Positions 1 to 12,619 are shown, counted from the stretch's first letter. The stretch: 64,000 nucleotides of DNA from Symsagittifera roscoffensis (GCF_963678635.1 NC_087063.1:57854759-57918758); one strand, 5' to 3'. Made by a program: numbers and translations. The notes: generated by a model from the letters alone, not told the origin.

Positions 1-312
1 TCGGTATACTCTGGGCTATTAGCACAGCAACCGGATACCCTTGTTTATAAATTCTTATTACTTCTTTTACAAAAGTAGTGCAACTGAATTAGGTTACAAA
101 ACTGAAACTAAATTTCCTGTTACTTTTTTCTAGAAAAGACCTTTGAATTAAGACAAAATGCAAAATTATCGGTAGTTATGGCAAAACTTGCGAGAGCCAC
201 TGAATATTAATAAATTTTCCTGAAATAACTTGGCCGCATTTTTAGTCGTAATTCTTTTAAGTAATCTGCACGCACCTCCCAACTTAATCCACCGCACACA
301 CACACACACTAA

Positions 313-808
313 CGCACACTCACACTTCGTTCTGTGCCACGAACGCTTGAAGATCTCAAAACAAAAGCTACCTATAAACCAGAAATCAAATGCTATGAAA
401 CTTCCAATGCTACAGATCGTGATCATAGCGAAAAAGCTATCGAACCAAATAAGCACGTTTTTGCGACTTCGGTCGAAAAAAAAAACACTACGCTCGCATG
501 TAAAATACCGATCGAATCACAACTAAAAGAACTTAAAATGGTATTTCACTAGACCCATCTGACGTTTATTTATAGCACTTGATTTTGCGTGGAAAAAATA
601 AGCGTAATCAAAATTCCTCCCCACAGTCAATTTTCAGAACAAACCATCTACTTACCATTTGGACTACAGCAGTAAAAAGGTACAGATTGATGGCTTCAAT
701 TTGGAGGTTTTGATGCTCGACCACGACAGAGGAAACGAAACTCTAGCTAAGGAACTAAATATTGAAATACAAGGCCAAGGAGCGTCAAACAACTCAAAAA
801 CGCTTTAA
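313..808 (+). CDS. 3' end of an unrecognised two-exon gene (partial)
   Basis: Two open segments join in phase. The first is open from 313 and ends at 540 before a GTATTT donor; the second starts at 638 after a TTTTCAG acceptor and stops with TAA at 806-808. The intron is 97 nt. Together they encode about 130 residues rich in Lys, Glu, Asn and Thr, with no domain I recognise. The true start of the upstream exon is unclear: no strong acceptor is visible near 313, and the gene may begin left of the window. The splice pair and matching phase are the only support. It overlaps the region where the - strand Tudor gene would continue, so one of the two models may need changing. Confidence 0.38.
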
Positions 809-861
809 AATTATCATGCAAATCAGCAGATTTTAGAAAAAAAAGTTTGAGGAGTGCTTAC

Positions 862-3825
862 ATTTGAATCTGACAATATACGTCTCGTCCAAGCTCGGAA
901 GAAATTTTTAAACTCGTTCGAGTAGACAACGGCAGGACCTCCCACTTTGCACTCCAGTAACGTTCCAAACTTTTCTTTTCCGTCAAACATCTGCTTCGTC
1001 ATTTGGGCATCAAGGTTATCCAAATGCGGTCTCATCTCTGTCAATTGCACATAGAACAAGTTAACACACTCGACGTGTGTGACAACTGCGGGGCAAGTTT
1101 TGGGGTGTTTGAAACTGAAGGGAGGAGGAGGCTTAGAACAGCTAGTTTCCTGATGTTCTGAAACTGTGCTATGAGACGAGATTCGGTCCGATGAACGAGG
1201 AGTGGCATGTTGCTCTAGTTCTAAAGGAGAAACATTTTTTTATGATTACTGTGACGCTAACAGAGACGATTTCAAATACCCGCAAGATCATTGAAAAATA
1301 ACATTGTAGCTATAATTGCTATCTTAAATCGGCGCGGATCTACGTGCCAATAAAAATCCAGGTTGGTGAACGAAAAAGAGATGTGGATGTCGCCCTAAAT
1401 CTGCTTCTATAAATTGTGATAGAGTATCACTCTTCGAAGTTGAGCTTAGATTACTCGGTTACATACTCATGTTGCAAGAGGCATATTTATGCAAAAAAAA
1501 AAACAATGTTAAAATGACCAGCTCGAACAAAAACAATCTCGAACAATACAAAAAACAATCTCGAACAAGCAACAATCTCCAGAAGCATTGGACGTTTCAC
1601 TATTCAACACAGATGCGAAGCATAGGTTCGCACTACATGCGATACAAAAGAATTGTAAACATAAAAAATGAAAAACTTTGGAAAAACTAGGTGAACCAAA
1701 AATTTCTGATAACTCGATAAATGAGACCAGCTAAAGCTAGATGTACGTGTTTGATAATTTTCGAATTTTTTTAAACTGATGCGGTACGAAATGCATAATT
1801 TCAAAAATTAAATGAGAAGAGTGAGAGAACTTGGAAGAGTAGACATTCTTGCAGGAAAAATTTGCGCAAACGCTTCTTTCGACTGAATTTTTCATCTCAG
1901 ATTTGATTCGGTATTTTTTAAGAAATTTGTATTTTTTCTGCTAAAAACAGTTCGTGGCCAAAGAAGTAGAGGAGAATCCCAGAATTGGGTTTCTCGATTG
2001 AACACTTAATCGATTGAAAATTGGCACGATGATTTTCGAGTAAAGTCACAAAACTTATAAAAAACGGTCGAAGTTTCAAAATTTGACATTTTCGAAAATC
2101 AAAGTTTCTTGTTTAAAATTTATCGCGTAACCACTTACGCAGAAGAGATTGGCCCGACCTTTAATATCGATTGAACCAAAAAAACCCATGATTGGCATGA
2201 TATTTCTCAAGAACAGTCAAAAAGGGTCAGAAAGTCAAGCTTTTGACTTTTCCGAGGGCTATTATTTTTGAAGTAAAAAAATTGCCTCTTTCGAGGACGA
2301 AAACTGGTTGTTTACAAAAATGCGAGAGGACGCTAATACAGGAGAGCCTCCCACTTCTCGTTATCTCCACTGAACCCACAACCTCAGATTTGGGAGGTTA
2401 GTTTTTGAGAAGCCCAAAAAATAATTCAGAAAACGGTCAATCAAAAATTTCATAATTTTGAGGGCCACACTTTTATGTGCAAACAAAGTTTGGGCGTAGC
2501 CACTTATGGAGGGTAGCTTTCTAAATCCGCTCGATTCATTGCAACAAAACCCTCTGATTTGGTAGGTTAGTTTAAGAGAAAAGAAAAATATCGGTCAAAT
2601 ACTCCCCCACAGACTTTTTCGAAGGCTGTAGACAAAGTGGCGGGGTGACAAAGCAACATAAGACCAGGGGAATCTGCAAGAACACAAGGCTGTAGGTGGT
2701 CTTTCTATAGATACCCTTTTCAACGAAAAGTGATGAAACTTTCCAAAGCGTATTAAAAAAAGTTAATAAGAAACCCAAACATTTTCATGATACCTGTTTT
2801 TATTGAACAGGCACTCTCGGCAAACATGCCAAGCAAGACATCTGAAACTCAACTAGAAATTGAACAATTTTACCAAGCGGAAACAAGGCCGATAACCTTT
2901 GGACAGACACCAGTTGCTCCGAAAAAAAACTAATTTTGTAAAAAAAAAACGTTAAAAAGTTTCATGTCCCCATGAAACTACCCTGTAGAAACACCACCCA
3001 CCCAGTAGTTCAAAGTAACTTAGTGATTCAACTAATTTTGTTAAACTAGTTCTTAACGTGAAAAAAAGTCTACATTCTAATTTGATAACGCTTGCTAATC
3101 GCAAGCGTTAAAATTTCAAGAAGTAAAAAAAAGTAAAACATTGACATCCTGAACGTACGATTTGGGTGCACGACTAAATGCTCACCCGTTGAAGCTGGTT
3201 TAACTTTCCTTCCTGATATGACTCGCTTCCCTTCTGCCTTGCAGAATTGATCCGTTTGTTCAAAAGATGCAGACTTCGGCTTATAAGCAGTTTCTAAGAG
3301 TTCCAAGAACTCGAGACCTTCGGTTATGTTTAGGTCTGCTAAGGATGGCAGATCACAAATGCTTACTTCCGCTTTCGAATTAGCTGGACAGGCTTTCAGT
3401 TCCTTAAAACTCATCAGCTTAAGTGGGCTGCTTGTTTCTGCTTCACCCACATTGGTAACCTCTGGACCATCTTTTTCAAACATTTCTTGGCAATGTAAGG
3501 AAAGTTCTGTTAAATAATTCGACATTCTGGTAATTTTTTGGTCCAAACTAAACGAAAGATTTTTAGTCTCCTCATAATTTACTAAAGACTGCAAACATTC
3601 AAGGTCTTTAGTACAAGTTTCAATAAAAGAAGAACATATAAAGCTAATTTCATTGATTGCTCGAATCTTCAATGTCTCCAATTTAGCCAACTTGCACGTC
3701 GCCTCCTTTTTCATCTCTTCAGTAATGCACTTCTTCCTTTGCGCTGCATTCATGTTAATGCAAACTAACAAATTGAAATCATTAAGTGATTTTTGCAATA
3801 AACATAATCGTTGAACATCAAGTTT
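862..3825 (-). CDS. coiled-coil/Tudor-domain protein, two internal exons (partial)
   Basis: Exon 3186-3825 begins after a GGTTTCAG acceptor and ends at a GTGAGC donor in phase 1. Exon 862-1220 begins after a CTCCTTTAG acceptor with the two bases needed to complete that codon, and ends at a GTAAGC donor in phase 0. The phases agree, so I join them across a 1.97-kb intron. The first exon encodes about 213 residues with long Leu/Lys/Glu-rich helical stretches, probably coiled coil, as in TRIM or RNF17-like proteins. The second holds a Ser/Pro-rich linker, then HVE..NLFYVQL and, about 45 residues on, a FFRA motif. That is the pattern of the N-terminal half of an extended Tudor domain, a methyl-arginine reader typical of germline RNA pathways. 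The rest of the Tudor core (VDYGN-type strand) and both gene ends lie outside what I can place. The Tudor call is moderate; the family name is inference. Confidence 0.48.
1601..1647. repeat. short dispersed repeat, copy 1
   Basis: A segment with the pattern CAACACAGATGCGAAGC, then GGTTCGCAC and GCGATACA. It recurs with small differences at 11251-11296 and 26541-26584. Probably the conserved part of a small non-autonomous element; its ends are not defined. Confidence 0.45.
2125..2580. repeat. degenerate repeats inside the Tudor-gene intron
   Basis: Three loosely similar segments (about 2125-2220, 2330-2420 and 2500-2580) share a CCACTTAYG-like start, a CGATTSA-type middle and a TTTGGKAGGTTAGTTT-type end. 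They lie in the 1.97-kb intron between the two Tudor-gene exons. Apart from these, the intron shows no coding or RNA signal. Confidence 0.3.
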
Positions 3826-5229
3826 CTGAAACCAATTTTTACCTATTTTTATTTTCTGTTTCATCATTGTGAACGTACTAATTGATGACCACGGCGCTTG
3901 AGAAAATTCAGCTGCATGATTCCCAACGCACGTTTTAGTTACCCAAAAATCCACATAATAGAACCCTTTTAATCATAAATTATATAAATTTTAAAAACAT
4001 TCGATAGCAGTCTTCGATTTCTTCAAGCAATAAGTTAAACGATTTTCATGATACAACTATCTTTTTTCTCTACCACAGTCAGCAATAAAAGTTTACTATG
4101 ACAATCCGAAAAAAATCATATTATTACTATGAAATTTTACAAATTCTAAAGAAAAAAAAAACAATTCAAATCTAAGCGTCGGGCTATTCGGTTTAAGCCA
4201 ATTTTTTCATTGTTAAGAAAATATTCGAAATCTCACAAATGATGAAAAGCTGCACTCTGCAGTTACAAACTAAATGAACCAGCAAAATTGAGGTTTTAAA
4301 CAGCATATGATAGTCCTAGAAAGCACAAGACTTAACTGAAACTTTCACATCGGCCCACCAGTCTGCTTTCACAGGTGTCTTACTCTTAAATGCCAGGCTC
4401 AGGCAATATTGAATGCCCTTTGATTGAGTGATTAAAACAAATTCTATTAAATTTACCAATAGAATTAGAGGTGCAAACAGATACTGGACCCGCGCAAGAA
4501 AAATCTCGATACAAAACTTTTTCTCTTAACACGTTAAATTTAAACTTTTTTGTTTATAATTAGTATTTTTACTTCCGTAATCTCAACCAAAAAACCGAAC
4601 CGTATATCTTAGCAAATGATCGTCACAACAAAATCCTAAAAACTATCAGGTTTTTTATCACCGCTCAAACCGGTTTCAAAAAAATTTCTGGGAATGTATG
4701 ATGTGTTTGCACGCTTAACAATTAGTGAAATCACTTTTTTATATAACTGTAGCAGTTTATTTGCCATCAAATTTCGGAAATGTATCCTTTATCCTTTTTG
4801 TCATACTCCCATATAAAATTACGTCCGATAACCATTTATTAAAACAAAAGAAGAAATGTGTTTTTCATTTCTCAAAGGCAAATACTGGATTCGTTGAAAT
4901 TATAACAGGAATCCAGAGCTCGTTAAGTTTCATTCCAAGCTGAATTCGTTCGAGCTCTCATCTGTTGCATTAAGCTTATCAATGTGATGATCTTTTGGGG
5001 GGAAATCCAAACGCCTAAGTTGAGGGTGCATTTCGCCAGAACAAGCGATAAAAATTGATTGGCCGAATGAAATACTGATTCAAAATTTCTCAATATGAAT
5101 TTTCAAAAAAAAAAACAATACCCTAGAAAGAATCAAAACACGAAAAATCGATTAACTAAGCGGAAAAAAGTAGGCTCACGATAGTTCGAAATGGTATTTG
5201 CATACAATTTTCCAGGGAATAAAAAATAC
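3826..5229. other. AT-rich stretch, nothing recognised
   Basis: No open frame with supporting splice signals, no tRNA and no repeat that I can place. It should hold upstream exons or the promoter of the - strand Tudor gene, but I cannot assign them. Confidence 0.4.
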
Positions 5230-5303
5230 GAGTCTCGCTCAGATTCGAACAACAGGCTTGCATGGTCTAAGCACGGCCATTTCCTCTAGACTAAATGTGC
5301 GGA
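5230..5303 (-). repeat. tRNA-derived sequence (SINE or tRNA pseudogene)
   Basis: On the - strand an A-box-like TTAGTCTAGAGGA is followed at tRNA-like spacing by a B-box-like TTGTTCGAATC, with a GCTT/AAGC anticodon-type hairpin between them. The acceptor stem is not convincing, so this is more likely a SINE head or a dead tRNA than a functional tRNA. Confidence 0.35.
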
Positions 5304-5560
5304 GAGCGCCATAGCACTTTAATTACACTGAAGCAGACTGTCTCTCAAAAAACAATTAAATTAAAATCTAAGCAGTATAAAAATGCATCAACTCAAATCA
5401 AAAATGAATCAAAGTAAGTTACTTTTATTAAAAATTTATTTAAAAATTAAGCCTCCCTTCCTCAAAAATGGTACCTGTACCTGGCAATGAACAAAGAGGT
5501 GGACCGAACGTGATCCGGGTATGCAGAGCACGGATATACACAATAGAGCAAAACTTAATT

Positions 5561-7766
5561 TCACGCGGATGTATGTAAGTGATGACGTCTGCGTAGCTGT
5601 CGTACTTTTTGGCTAATTTTGTCAGCTAGTCTTTTAATAACACGCACGGACCATTGTCCTGCCCCTACTATACAGGCCAAAATTAGAGCGTTAAAGCTAG
5701 CATTCTCGACATCAAAGATTCGTTGCTCGTATTTCAGCTTCACGTCAAAGTAGCTTTTACTGAACCGGAAATCTCATAATTCATTAGCTTTGTTACCCAA
5801 TCTTATTCATCTTCAATGCTAGCAGATTTGTAAGTATAGGCTTCGCCTTCTAGCGCTTGAAGATGTGACTCAATTTAGACATCGTACTACATTTCGTTCA
5901 TTAAAACAGCAAAAACATCTCGTATCTCATTATGCCTGATGTGAGCATATCCACCTTTTGGCAATGTAAAGCATGACTACCAGTAGTAAGCTCACCGCAT
6001 GTGAACGTCCGCGGAAGGTTACTTGATTCCCACCCATATCTTGGTGTAATTCCATCTCTGAACTCTGCCTTTTTTAAACTTTGTTAAACTTAAATTATAT
6101 CGCTTCAGCGGTAATGCGTTGAGCTAGCTAGATGAACCTTTTTCTGATGCTAATTTCAAGGAGTAATTTTCACTTTCTGACAAACTATTTTACTTCGACT
6201 AAATTTGATTTGTTTTTGTGTTGCTTTTCTTTTCTAATAGTGGTTGCAATATGTTCCTGTTGTTAGTCAATGTTTTTGACTTCTTCACTTTCACCAAAAG
6301 GAGTGGACATTTTCGTTTGTTTGGTCTTCTGGTAAATTCAGGTTCAACTTTGCTCTCGGTATCCTCAAAAAAAAGGAAAAGTGTTGAGAGATTTCCGAGC
6401 AACGAAACTTGATTTTTGTTGTACAGCATTGGTAACGGACTTGTAAACGTTTTGAGAAAATTTTGCACCAGTCAATTTTTTAAGCAGCTTAACGTGCTTT
6501 GCGGTTTTGTCCAGCACGAATTGCTTAAAAAACAAACTATCGCCTATAACTGAGTCAAGGACCCGGTGCCCATCGACAATTTCGACTGTTTCATCTTTGA
6601 ATATTTCTTTTGCTTTTATTAAAAATCAGTTTTCATTATCCATTGGCTCTTCGTTACGTGGTAACCCAAGGCTCGTCCACATTTTTTTATATCATCCAGA
6701 AATTGTTTCAATTCCTCTATACTACCTGTAGCATAATCATCTTTGAGTACGCTTTACGAGCGAGTTTATTTTCATTAATGGGGTTATAACGATACCGTAC
6801 ATGGACATAGCTAATGAATCACCTAGGGTTGTACCTTCTTCAGACAAACTTGTCTTTTTATAAGGCAATAAGCAACATACCATGAGTTTCGCTTCTCGAG
6901 TAGTTATCTCTAAGTGAGTCAATGGCATACTCGATTCCGCATTTTTGTCCGAGAAATAATTGTGCAATTCCTCGTATAAGTTTCGCATCTGGTTTGATCA
7001 TCTTTACAATGGGTCTTCCAATGATTCTTCTAATGACTTTTCCAATCACAATTAGCCGCACACCAGGGTTTTTATGGAGAGCAAGGATTCGACAGGATTT
7101 GTAAGGTTCTAGAAGGCGGGATTGACAGATCTTGGGTCTGGTTGTTTCTCCCTAAATAATTGAAGAACAGATTTACCATCTATCTTATCAATGGTTGAAA
7201 TTTCACCTTTTGAACCATCACGTAGCCTTTAAAGGGCGCTCGAAATTTTTTCTGTGGTCATAAGCTTGTCAAACTTAACGGCCTGTTTAGGCTAAGGTAA
7301 TCATTCTTGAAGGGCCTTCGCTTGTTCAAAGAGTGAATCAAAGTCGCATTTGATCCATTGAACAAGCTTCCTTGCGATGATTTTTGTCACTGTTCCATCA
7401 TGACCGTTTATAGTTCTAGCTAAAACACGAGATGTGGCAACACCATGATTGCTTTCAATGGGGTCGAGGAATCTCTGTCAGTAAGTGTTGCTGAGGATTT
7501 TATTCAACATTTCAATATGTTGTAATTTTTTGTCAAGGTGGTTGCTTTAGAGTCGCTCATCCAGAAGTTCAGTGGATCTGGCTTTGGGGGCTCTGGTGTT
7601 TCAAATTCTTCTTGGGAACAGGGTATTGGGGGGCCGTCTCTGCTTGTGTTTGCTGCAATTCTGTGGATTTTTGGCAGGCGAAGTTTTTCGAGTGTTCTTT
7701 CTTAGTTGTCAGTCCGCTACACTTCGTACATTTAAGACGCACAAGCGTAACACCATACACCACCAC
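5561..7766 (-). pseudogene. decayed reverse-transcriptase-like element
   Basis: Pieces of one protein appear in successive - strand frames, broken by stops and frameshifts. From upstream: a Cys-containing segment (7569-7766) with KCTKCSGL; a block with RFLDPIESNHG near 7,400; a block with GVRLIVIGKVIRRIIG at 6858-7061; then EEGTTLGDSLAMSMY at 6737-6988; a degenerate DDYATGS near 6,700; and at 5561-5743 a tail with FNALILACIVGAGQ and VIKRLADKIS. Order and motifs resemble RT-like proteins common in invertebrate genomes, where the GTTQGDPLAM and YADD-type motifs are palm-domain residues. Here the YADD-type motif is altered. I read it as a dead retroelement. The exact class (DIRS-like or other) is uncertain, and no terminal repeats were seen. 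Confidence 0.5.
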
Positions 7767-7781
7767 CTTTTAGATGAATAG

Positions 7782-9070
7782 TTCAAATGGGTTTCGGTTA
7801 ATCCCAATGAGAAAACAAGTGAGATTTGTCACATATTAATAGTGTATTGAATTAAGAGAAAGAATAGTTACCATAATATGAGAAATGAATACACTCTTTA
7901 CAAAACATAGAACTTCCGAAATAAAAAAAAATGGGAATAATAATTCTACCATGAAAGACATTAATTAAGGAGCGAACTGAAGAAATGAAAAATCTTTAAG
8001 TTCAAATAGAGCACCTTTCTATTAATTATATGATTGTTTGAGGTAGAGCGATTATTTTAGGGACAATCATGGATGTGGGTTGAAATTTATAAATGACGAG
8101 TTCAATTAAACATTGATAATTTTCAACAAAAGAGACACAATTCGCCAAGTGGCCGTAAAATCCGGAAATTATAGCAACGGTATCAATGTTTAGCGGATGA
8201 GAATGCTGTATAGCATCAGTGAGGTCACGAAGAAAAGCTCCACGATAGAAAAATTTAGAGCTAAGCCAACGTCTTTTTCATCGATGTAATTCGTCCGGGA
8301 GGTGCATATTACTAATTTCTTTGCAAACCATTAAGGACAATCGCTTTGAACTTTGCCAGGATCTGCTTGAAATTTGAGATGTCCGCTTCCCTCACCAACC
8401 AGTGCTTCGTCACTCACCTACGCCTGGGAGGGCGAGATTTTTGTTTTTTGAACAAGGGATACGATAAGGCCCTGCGCGCATTCAATTTGCAAATTCAACG
8501 GAGGTAAATTTGAAATAAACTATTGAATTCGTTCACCGCAACAACTAAACTAAGCTAACTGCATCTCAAAAGCGAATGCTGTGAAATTTTTTGAGCAATA
8601 AAACTTCTGGCATCCGGTCGTAATATTCTTGCTAAGAATCTATATTCAAAAAAATTTTCCTTGGTTGCCTTGGATTTTTTTTAAATTTTTTTTTGTTATT
8701 GTTTTTTTTAAAAAGCGCAAAATGAAGCTTCATAAGTTAGTTCATAACTATCTAAGCGTTTGTGTACTTCTCCTATCACACCACGCACAAAAACGACACT
8801 TATTTGAAAAGGGGGAAAAAATTCTGATTTTTTAAAATGTGATCAGAACATTATGTGCTACTTGGACAGCACCCGGCTATCCTTGGTAACCATCGTCTTC
8901 TTTAACCCTTGATTAAAAATTTCTAATTATTTCCAAACGAAGTTTATATAAACAGACAGTTGGAACTCACAGAAAATCATAAAACTAATGATAAATTTGA
9001 AAAATTTTCAGAGAACATACAAGGCCCTAACGCTCTTTGTATTTTAAGATTCAAAAATATATACTCTTTC
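7782..9070. other. non-coding stretch, nothing recognised
   Basis: AT-rich, with only short chance open frames. A Phe-rich frame at 8629-8835 arises from poly-T and has no homology that I recognise. Confidence 0.4.
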
Positions 9071-9073
9071 AAC

Positions 9074-9440
9074 ACTCTATGATTGACTCTTTTTTGATAA
9101 AATCAACTCAATTTGAAAAAACTGGACCAATAGGTAACTTTTTTCATTCTGATGAGAATTCTGAAAAATCCAAAATTAAAATTCCAAAAAAATAGATGGC
9201 CGTAAAGCTGTTAGAATTTCTGGAACTTCTAAATGACACTTTAGTGATAACATTAACTCAATTTGAGAAAACTGGATCAAAAGGGAAAACTTTTGTTTCG
9301 CTGGGAAACCTGCTAATTAAATTCCATTTTCGAAATTAAAGTCGATTACGTGTTTAATGACCTTTAAACTTTCGCAGTTCAATAGTGGAGCTTGCCTTCC
9401 TTTTAACAAAGGAAATAAACTGAACTTGCTAAAAACTCAA
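9074..9440 (+). repeat. interspersed repeat family I, copy at 9.1-9.4 kb
   Basis: Carries CAATTTGAGAAAACTGGATC, then GGTAAAACTTTT-like text, GCTGGGAAACCTG, CAATAGTGGAGC and AAATAAACTGAACTTG. The same ordered blocks recur near 22.4-22.6, 23.0-23.2 and 24.95-25.0 kb. Two partial units lie back to back here (about 9087 and 9250 onward). No coding capacity; probably a non-autonomous element. Confidence 0.5.
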
Positions 9441-9865
9441 AAGTAAAACCGCGAAAAAATAGAGCCCGAACAAAATTCTAGACCTTTCCGGAAAAAATCA
9501 TCGCGAACTAGAAATGAAATGAAAATTCCATAAGAAAACATCAAATTTGAGCGTGAACTAACTTTTTGACGTTTTCCTAAAAAAATTTCATGAGCAAATT
9601 CAATGTCTTCACTTAGTTCATTGAAACTTACTAAGCTTTCGAAGCATCATTTAATTTTGAATTGAAACAGAGTGAACATTTCTACAAATAATAATGGCAA
9701 GATTCAAACTTGAGATATAACTAAGTAACACAAAATTTGAAAAATAGGCTTTGCTTCATTGAAAACAGACATCGAAAACTCCCGTTACTCATTTTCATAT
9801 TCCTGATCTGATGCCCTTTTTACCGCTTTTACAACGCTTATAACGGGCAGCCAAGGCGGAAAATG

Positions 9866-10856
9866 TCATATGTCGAAATCTTCCTCGTCCACTTCGGCTG
9901 TCTGGGGCTTGTGCTTTGCGGGCGTTGGTTGCAGATTCATAGATTCCAACTCGTGTTGATATTTCATTACTTCTTCATCTTCTAGCTCCATTTCCTTTCT
10001 GGCCTACAGCGAGACGTTTATTTACCGTTCAATCTTGAGAAAATCAATCTTGAGAAAAAAGTATTTATCATTTTCAAAAAAACGTACCTTATTTTATGCT
10101 AATTCATCTTTACTTTTTACTGTTCACCCTCTTTGTTAAATATTATGGATCTTTCTACTTATTCCACCCAAACTCACAAATGAAATATGAAAACAAAACA
10201 AAAATTCTCGAATCTGATTGGCTGAAATTGAAAATTTATCTGAAGCATAATTTGAAAAACGCGTTCAAAACGGCAGTGCGGTTGATGAGCGACATAATTC
10301 GAAAGGCCTCATATTATTACTTATTTTAACTAGAAAAAAATTATATTACCTGAAATTTTCAAAAAAATTAATCTTTTTTTATCAGATAGATAATATGAAC
10401 CTTTTCGAAAAGAGCTTCTTGCTGCCTCAGCAACTCCTCTTCGGATATCCCCAAAGATTCCAATTTTTTAGACTTCTTCCGCTTTCTGTTATCTTCTCGA
10501 GCTGTTTTAGACTTTTCTGCGATACCTCTGCATTCCTGGGCTAAATCAGCGAAACCAGAGTCTTTGAGGGCACTGAAAACATTTCCTGACGTCATTGTCT
10601 TTTTCATACTATGAGTTAAAGCTTTGTCTGTAATCTGACGAATGAAAATAGCACCATACGTAGCCAGCGCATCTCGTGCTTCGTTCGTGATACGAGGTGT
10701 GGACTCACTATTACTGGATTTCTTGGACTCTGCGACTACTGATTTTACAAGTTGGTTAATTGCACTTTTTGAAAGTGCATTTTTCTCTTCTGAAGGTCGC
10801 GGCTGCGATTCAACGTTGTTGATGTTGTTTTCTTCACTATCACTGTCTTCGCTCAT
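9866..10856 (-). CDS. POLE3/Dpb4-like histone-fold protein
   Basis: Two exons: 10401-10856 (donor AAAAG|GTTCAT, phase 0) and 9866-10003 (acceptor TGTAG, stop TGA at 9866-9868), with a 397-nt intron. I start at the Met at 10856 because an ATATTTCAG acceptor lies directly upstream, suggesting trans-splicing or a 5' UTR intron; an upstream in-frame ATG at 10922 would add 22 residues. The 197-aa product has an acidic Ser/Asp N terminus, then a histone fold (about residues 30-110) with SKSAINQLVKS, PRITNEARDALATYGAIFI and MTSGNVFSALKD. A Lys/Arg-rich segment and an acidic tail ending in EVDEEDFDI follow. This layout matches the POLE3/Dpb4/CHRAC17 family, which pairs with a POLE4-type partner in DNA polymerase epsilon and chromatin-remodelling complexes. 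The histone fold is fairly secure; the exact paralogue (POLE3 or another NF-YB-type protein) is less so. Confidence 0.68.
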
Positions 10857-10922
10857 CCACGAAGATCTGAAATATCCCACTTTTCTCATCGGAATTCTAT
10901 GACTTTTTTCAGTTGGGCTCAT

Positions 10923-11250
10923 TCGCCGTTCTTTCGCCTACCAAAAATTTACCCTTCTTGAAACTATAGTTCACGTGATTCAAACGCTATAGAAATTATC
11001 AGAATTGATTTTTACGAAATTTTTTTACTCAATATTGGCTCGATAATTTGGTTCACTTTTATTGAATGGGCTAGAAATTATTAAATAGCCCTACTATGAT
11101 TTCCTTAACCTATAAATATTTTTGTGCGACTGTTTTAATTTATGCTGTCCAAATCTGTTAGTTTCTGGAGCAAACGCAATTTTTTATTAGGGCTCAAAAT
11201 TACAAAAAAGCAGAAAATCGATATTCAAGTTTCATTGGTTCAAGCTTCAT
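10923..11250. other. upstream region of the histone-fold gene, no recognised element
   Basis: AT-rich, directly 5' of the - strand gene. It should contain its promoter, but no TATA box or other site stands out. Confidence 0.35.
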
Positions 11251-11296
11251 ATTTCAACACAGAGGCGATGCAATGCTTCGCACCAGTTGCGATACA
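11251..11296. repeat. short dispersed repeat, copy 2
   Basis: Same pattern as 1601-1647: CAACACAGAGGCGATGC, then CTTCGCACC and GCGATACA. Confidence 0.45.
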
Positions 11297-11489
11297 GTAA
11301 TGACCGAGAATGTCAGAGACAACCGAAAGCCACCAGTCAAACTAGAAAAAAATGACAAAGCATTAAATCACCCACAACTTCCATACGTCTCAAAAAACTC
11401 GAATGAAAACCTGTTGCAGAACACGGTTTGCCAACATCAAATAAACATTAAGACAAAACAACTCGAAAATTAACTATGCATACAAAACT

Positions 11490-12010
11490 TGGTGGTTGGC
11501 GTTTTTTCGCCACAAGAACAAGTCGATCCGCTCGCGATGCATTCTCCGAGCAACAAGCGAGAAAGGTCTTCATCACAATTTTCTCCTGGTAGAGCTAAAT
11601 TTTAAACTGACCGTAATTTTTGATGCGGTTTTTTATGGTGACTGTGTGCTCAAGCTCGGGAAAAATCATAAGTGGAAGTGGCCCGAGGAAACCATTCCCT
11701 GAGAGATAATCATCTTTTTTTTTCGGGGAAAAGTGGGAATTAGGAAGAAAAACGGAGATTATTTGAATAACTCTTTTAATTTTTGTTAAACGTCTACCAT
11801 AGCCGAGCGTATATATTTTGGTCCCAAAGGCCGGATGGACATGTTCAAATCCCGATCGGAGACAAAAAATATTTTTCAGAATTGAAGTAGTTTAAATTAT
11901 TTTATTTTTATTACAAAAATTCGGTGGTCGAGCGTATCTGTCGTGCACTCTTAAACTGAGTAGTCAGGTTCAAACCTCCATCCCTGAGATATTGTTTTTG
12001 ATTTTTTGCA
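11490..12010 (+). repeat. composite tRNA-like repeat (family II), copy 1
   Basis: Shares with 12620-13160, 16910-17240 and 18715-19043 the ordered blocks GGCGTTTTTTCGCCAC (this copy and the next), AACAAGCGAG, a GGTAGAGCT-like block, ATGCGGTTTTTT, AAATCATAAGTGGAAGTGG, TAGCCGAGCG and GTTCAAATCCCGATCGGAG. The last two resemble tRNA A and B boxes. At about 11918 a second tRNA-like unit starts (GGTGGTCGAGCG...GGTTCAAACCTCC). I read the family as SINE-like. Confidence 0.5.
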
Positions 12011-12619
12011 CAATTACCAAACATATGTTCACTTTGATCAGAATTTAAACATACATATCTCCTAAACTAAAAAAAGATAACACCTGTGGTTTTCAGCGAT
12101 ATCACTTATTTGATCAGTTGTTTCAAATAAGACTAAATTTTAGGCTGCTCAGTTTGATTTATAGAAATGGATTTTTTTTTTTCGTTTTACTCCTCTCTGT
12201 TATTTAAATGATTTTATATCCTTTCATAATATATCTCTTCCATTGTCTTCACTGCCTTCAGCTGTGGCTATACCAGTAACTGCCAGTGAAATGATAAAAA
12301 ATTGTTCAATTAAACAGAGGAGCGAGTTCGAGCCTCAGATACTACAGTTTCAGAATTTTTTACACTGTTTTTACTTTGATCGACTTGAACTTATTGAAAA
12401 TTTGTTTAAAAAAATTATGTGATTTATTTCAAGGGATTGAATTTGCACTAATGTATCAGGCTGTTTCGCGTCCACGCAGGGACTTGAGCGGAACAGCCTT
12501 TCAGACAACTTTTAATTGAGATAATGTCTTCAAATGCTCTTGTGTTTGTTCGGTAGTTAAAAATTCGCCATTTTTTCAAACAATTGTATCGTGGTTGGCA
12601 CAGGTATTAGCTCGGGTGA

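Noticed and set aside
166-456. Hydrophobic - strand frame resembling membrane helices
   Set aside because: It overlaps the better supported + strand exon ending at 540, and its hydrophobicity comes from T-rich DNA.
5230-5303. Functional tRNA gene
   Set aside because: Only A/B-box-like text and a weak anticodon hairpin; the acceptor stem does not pair.
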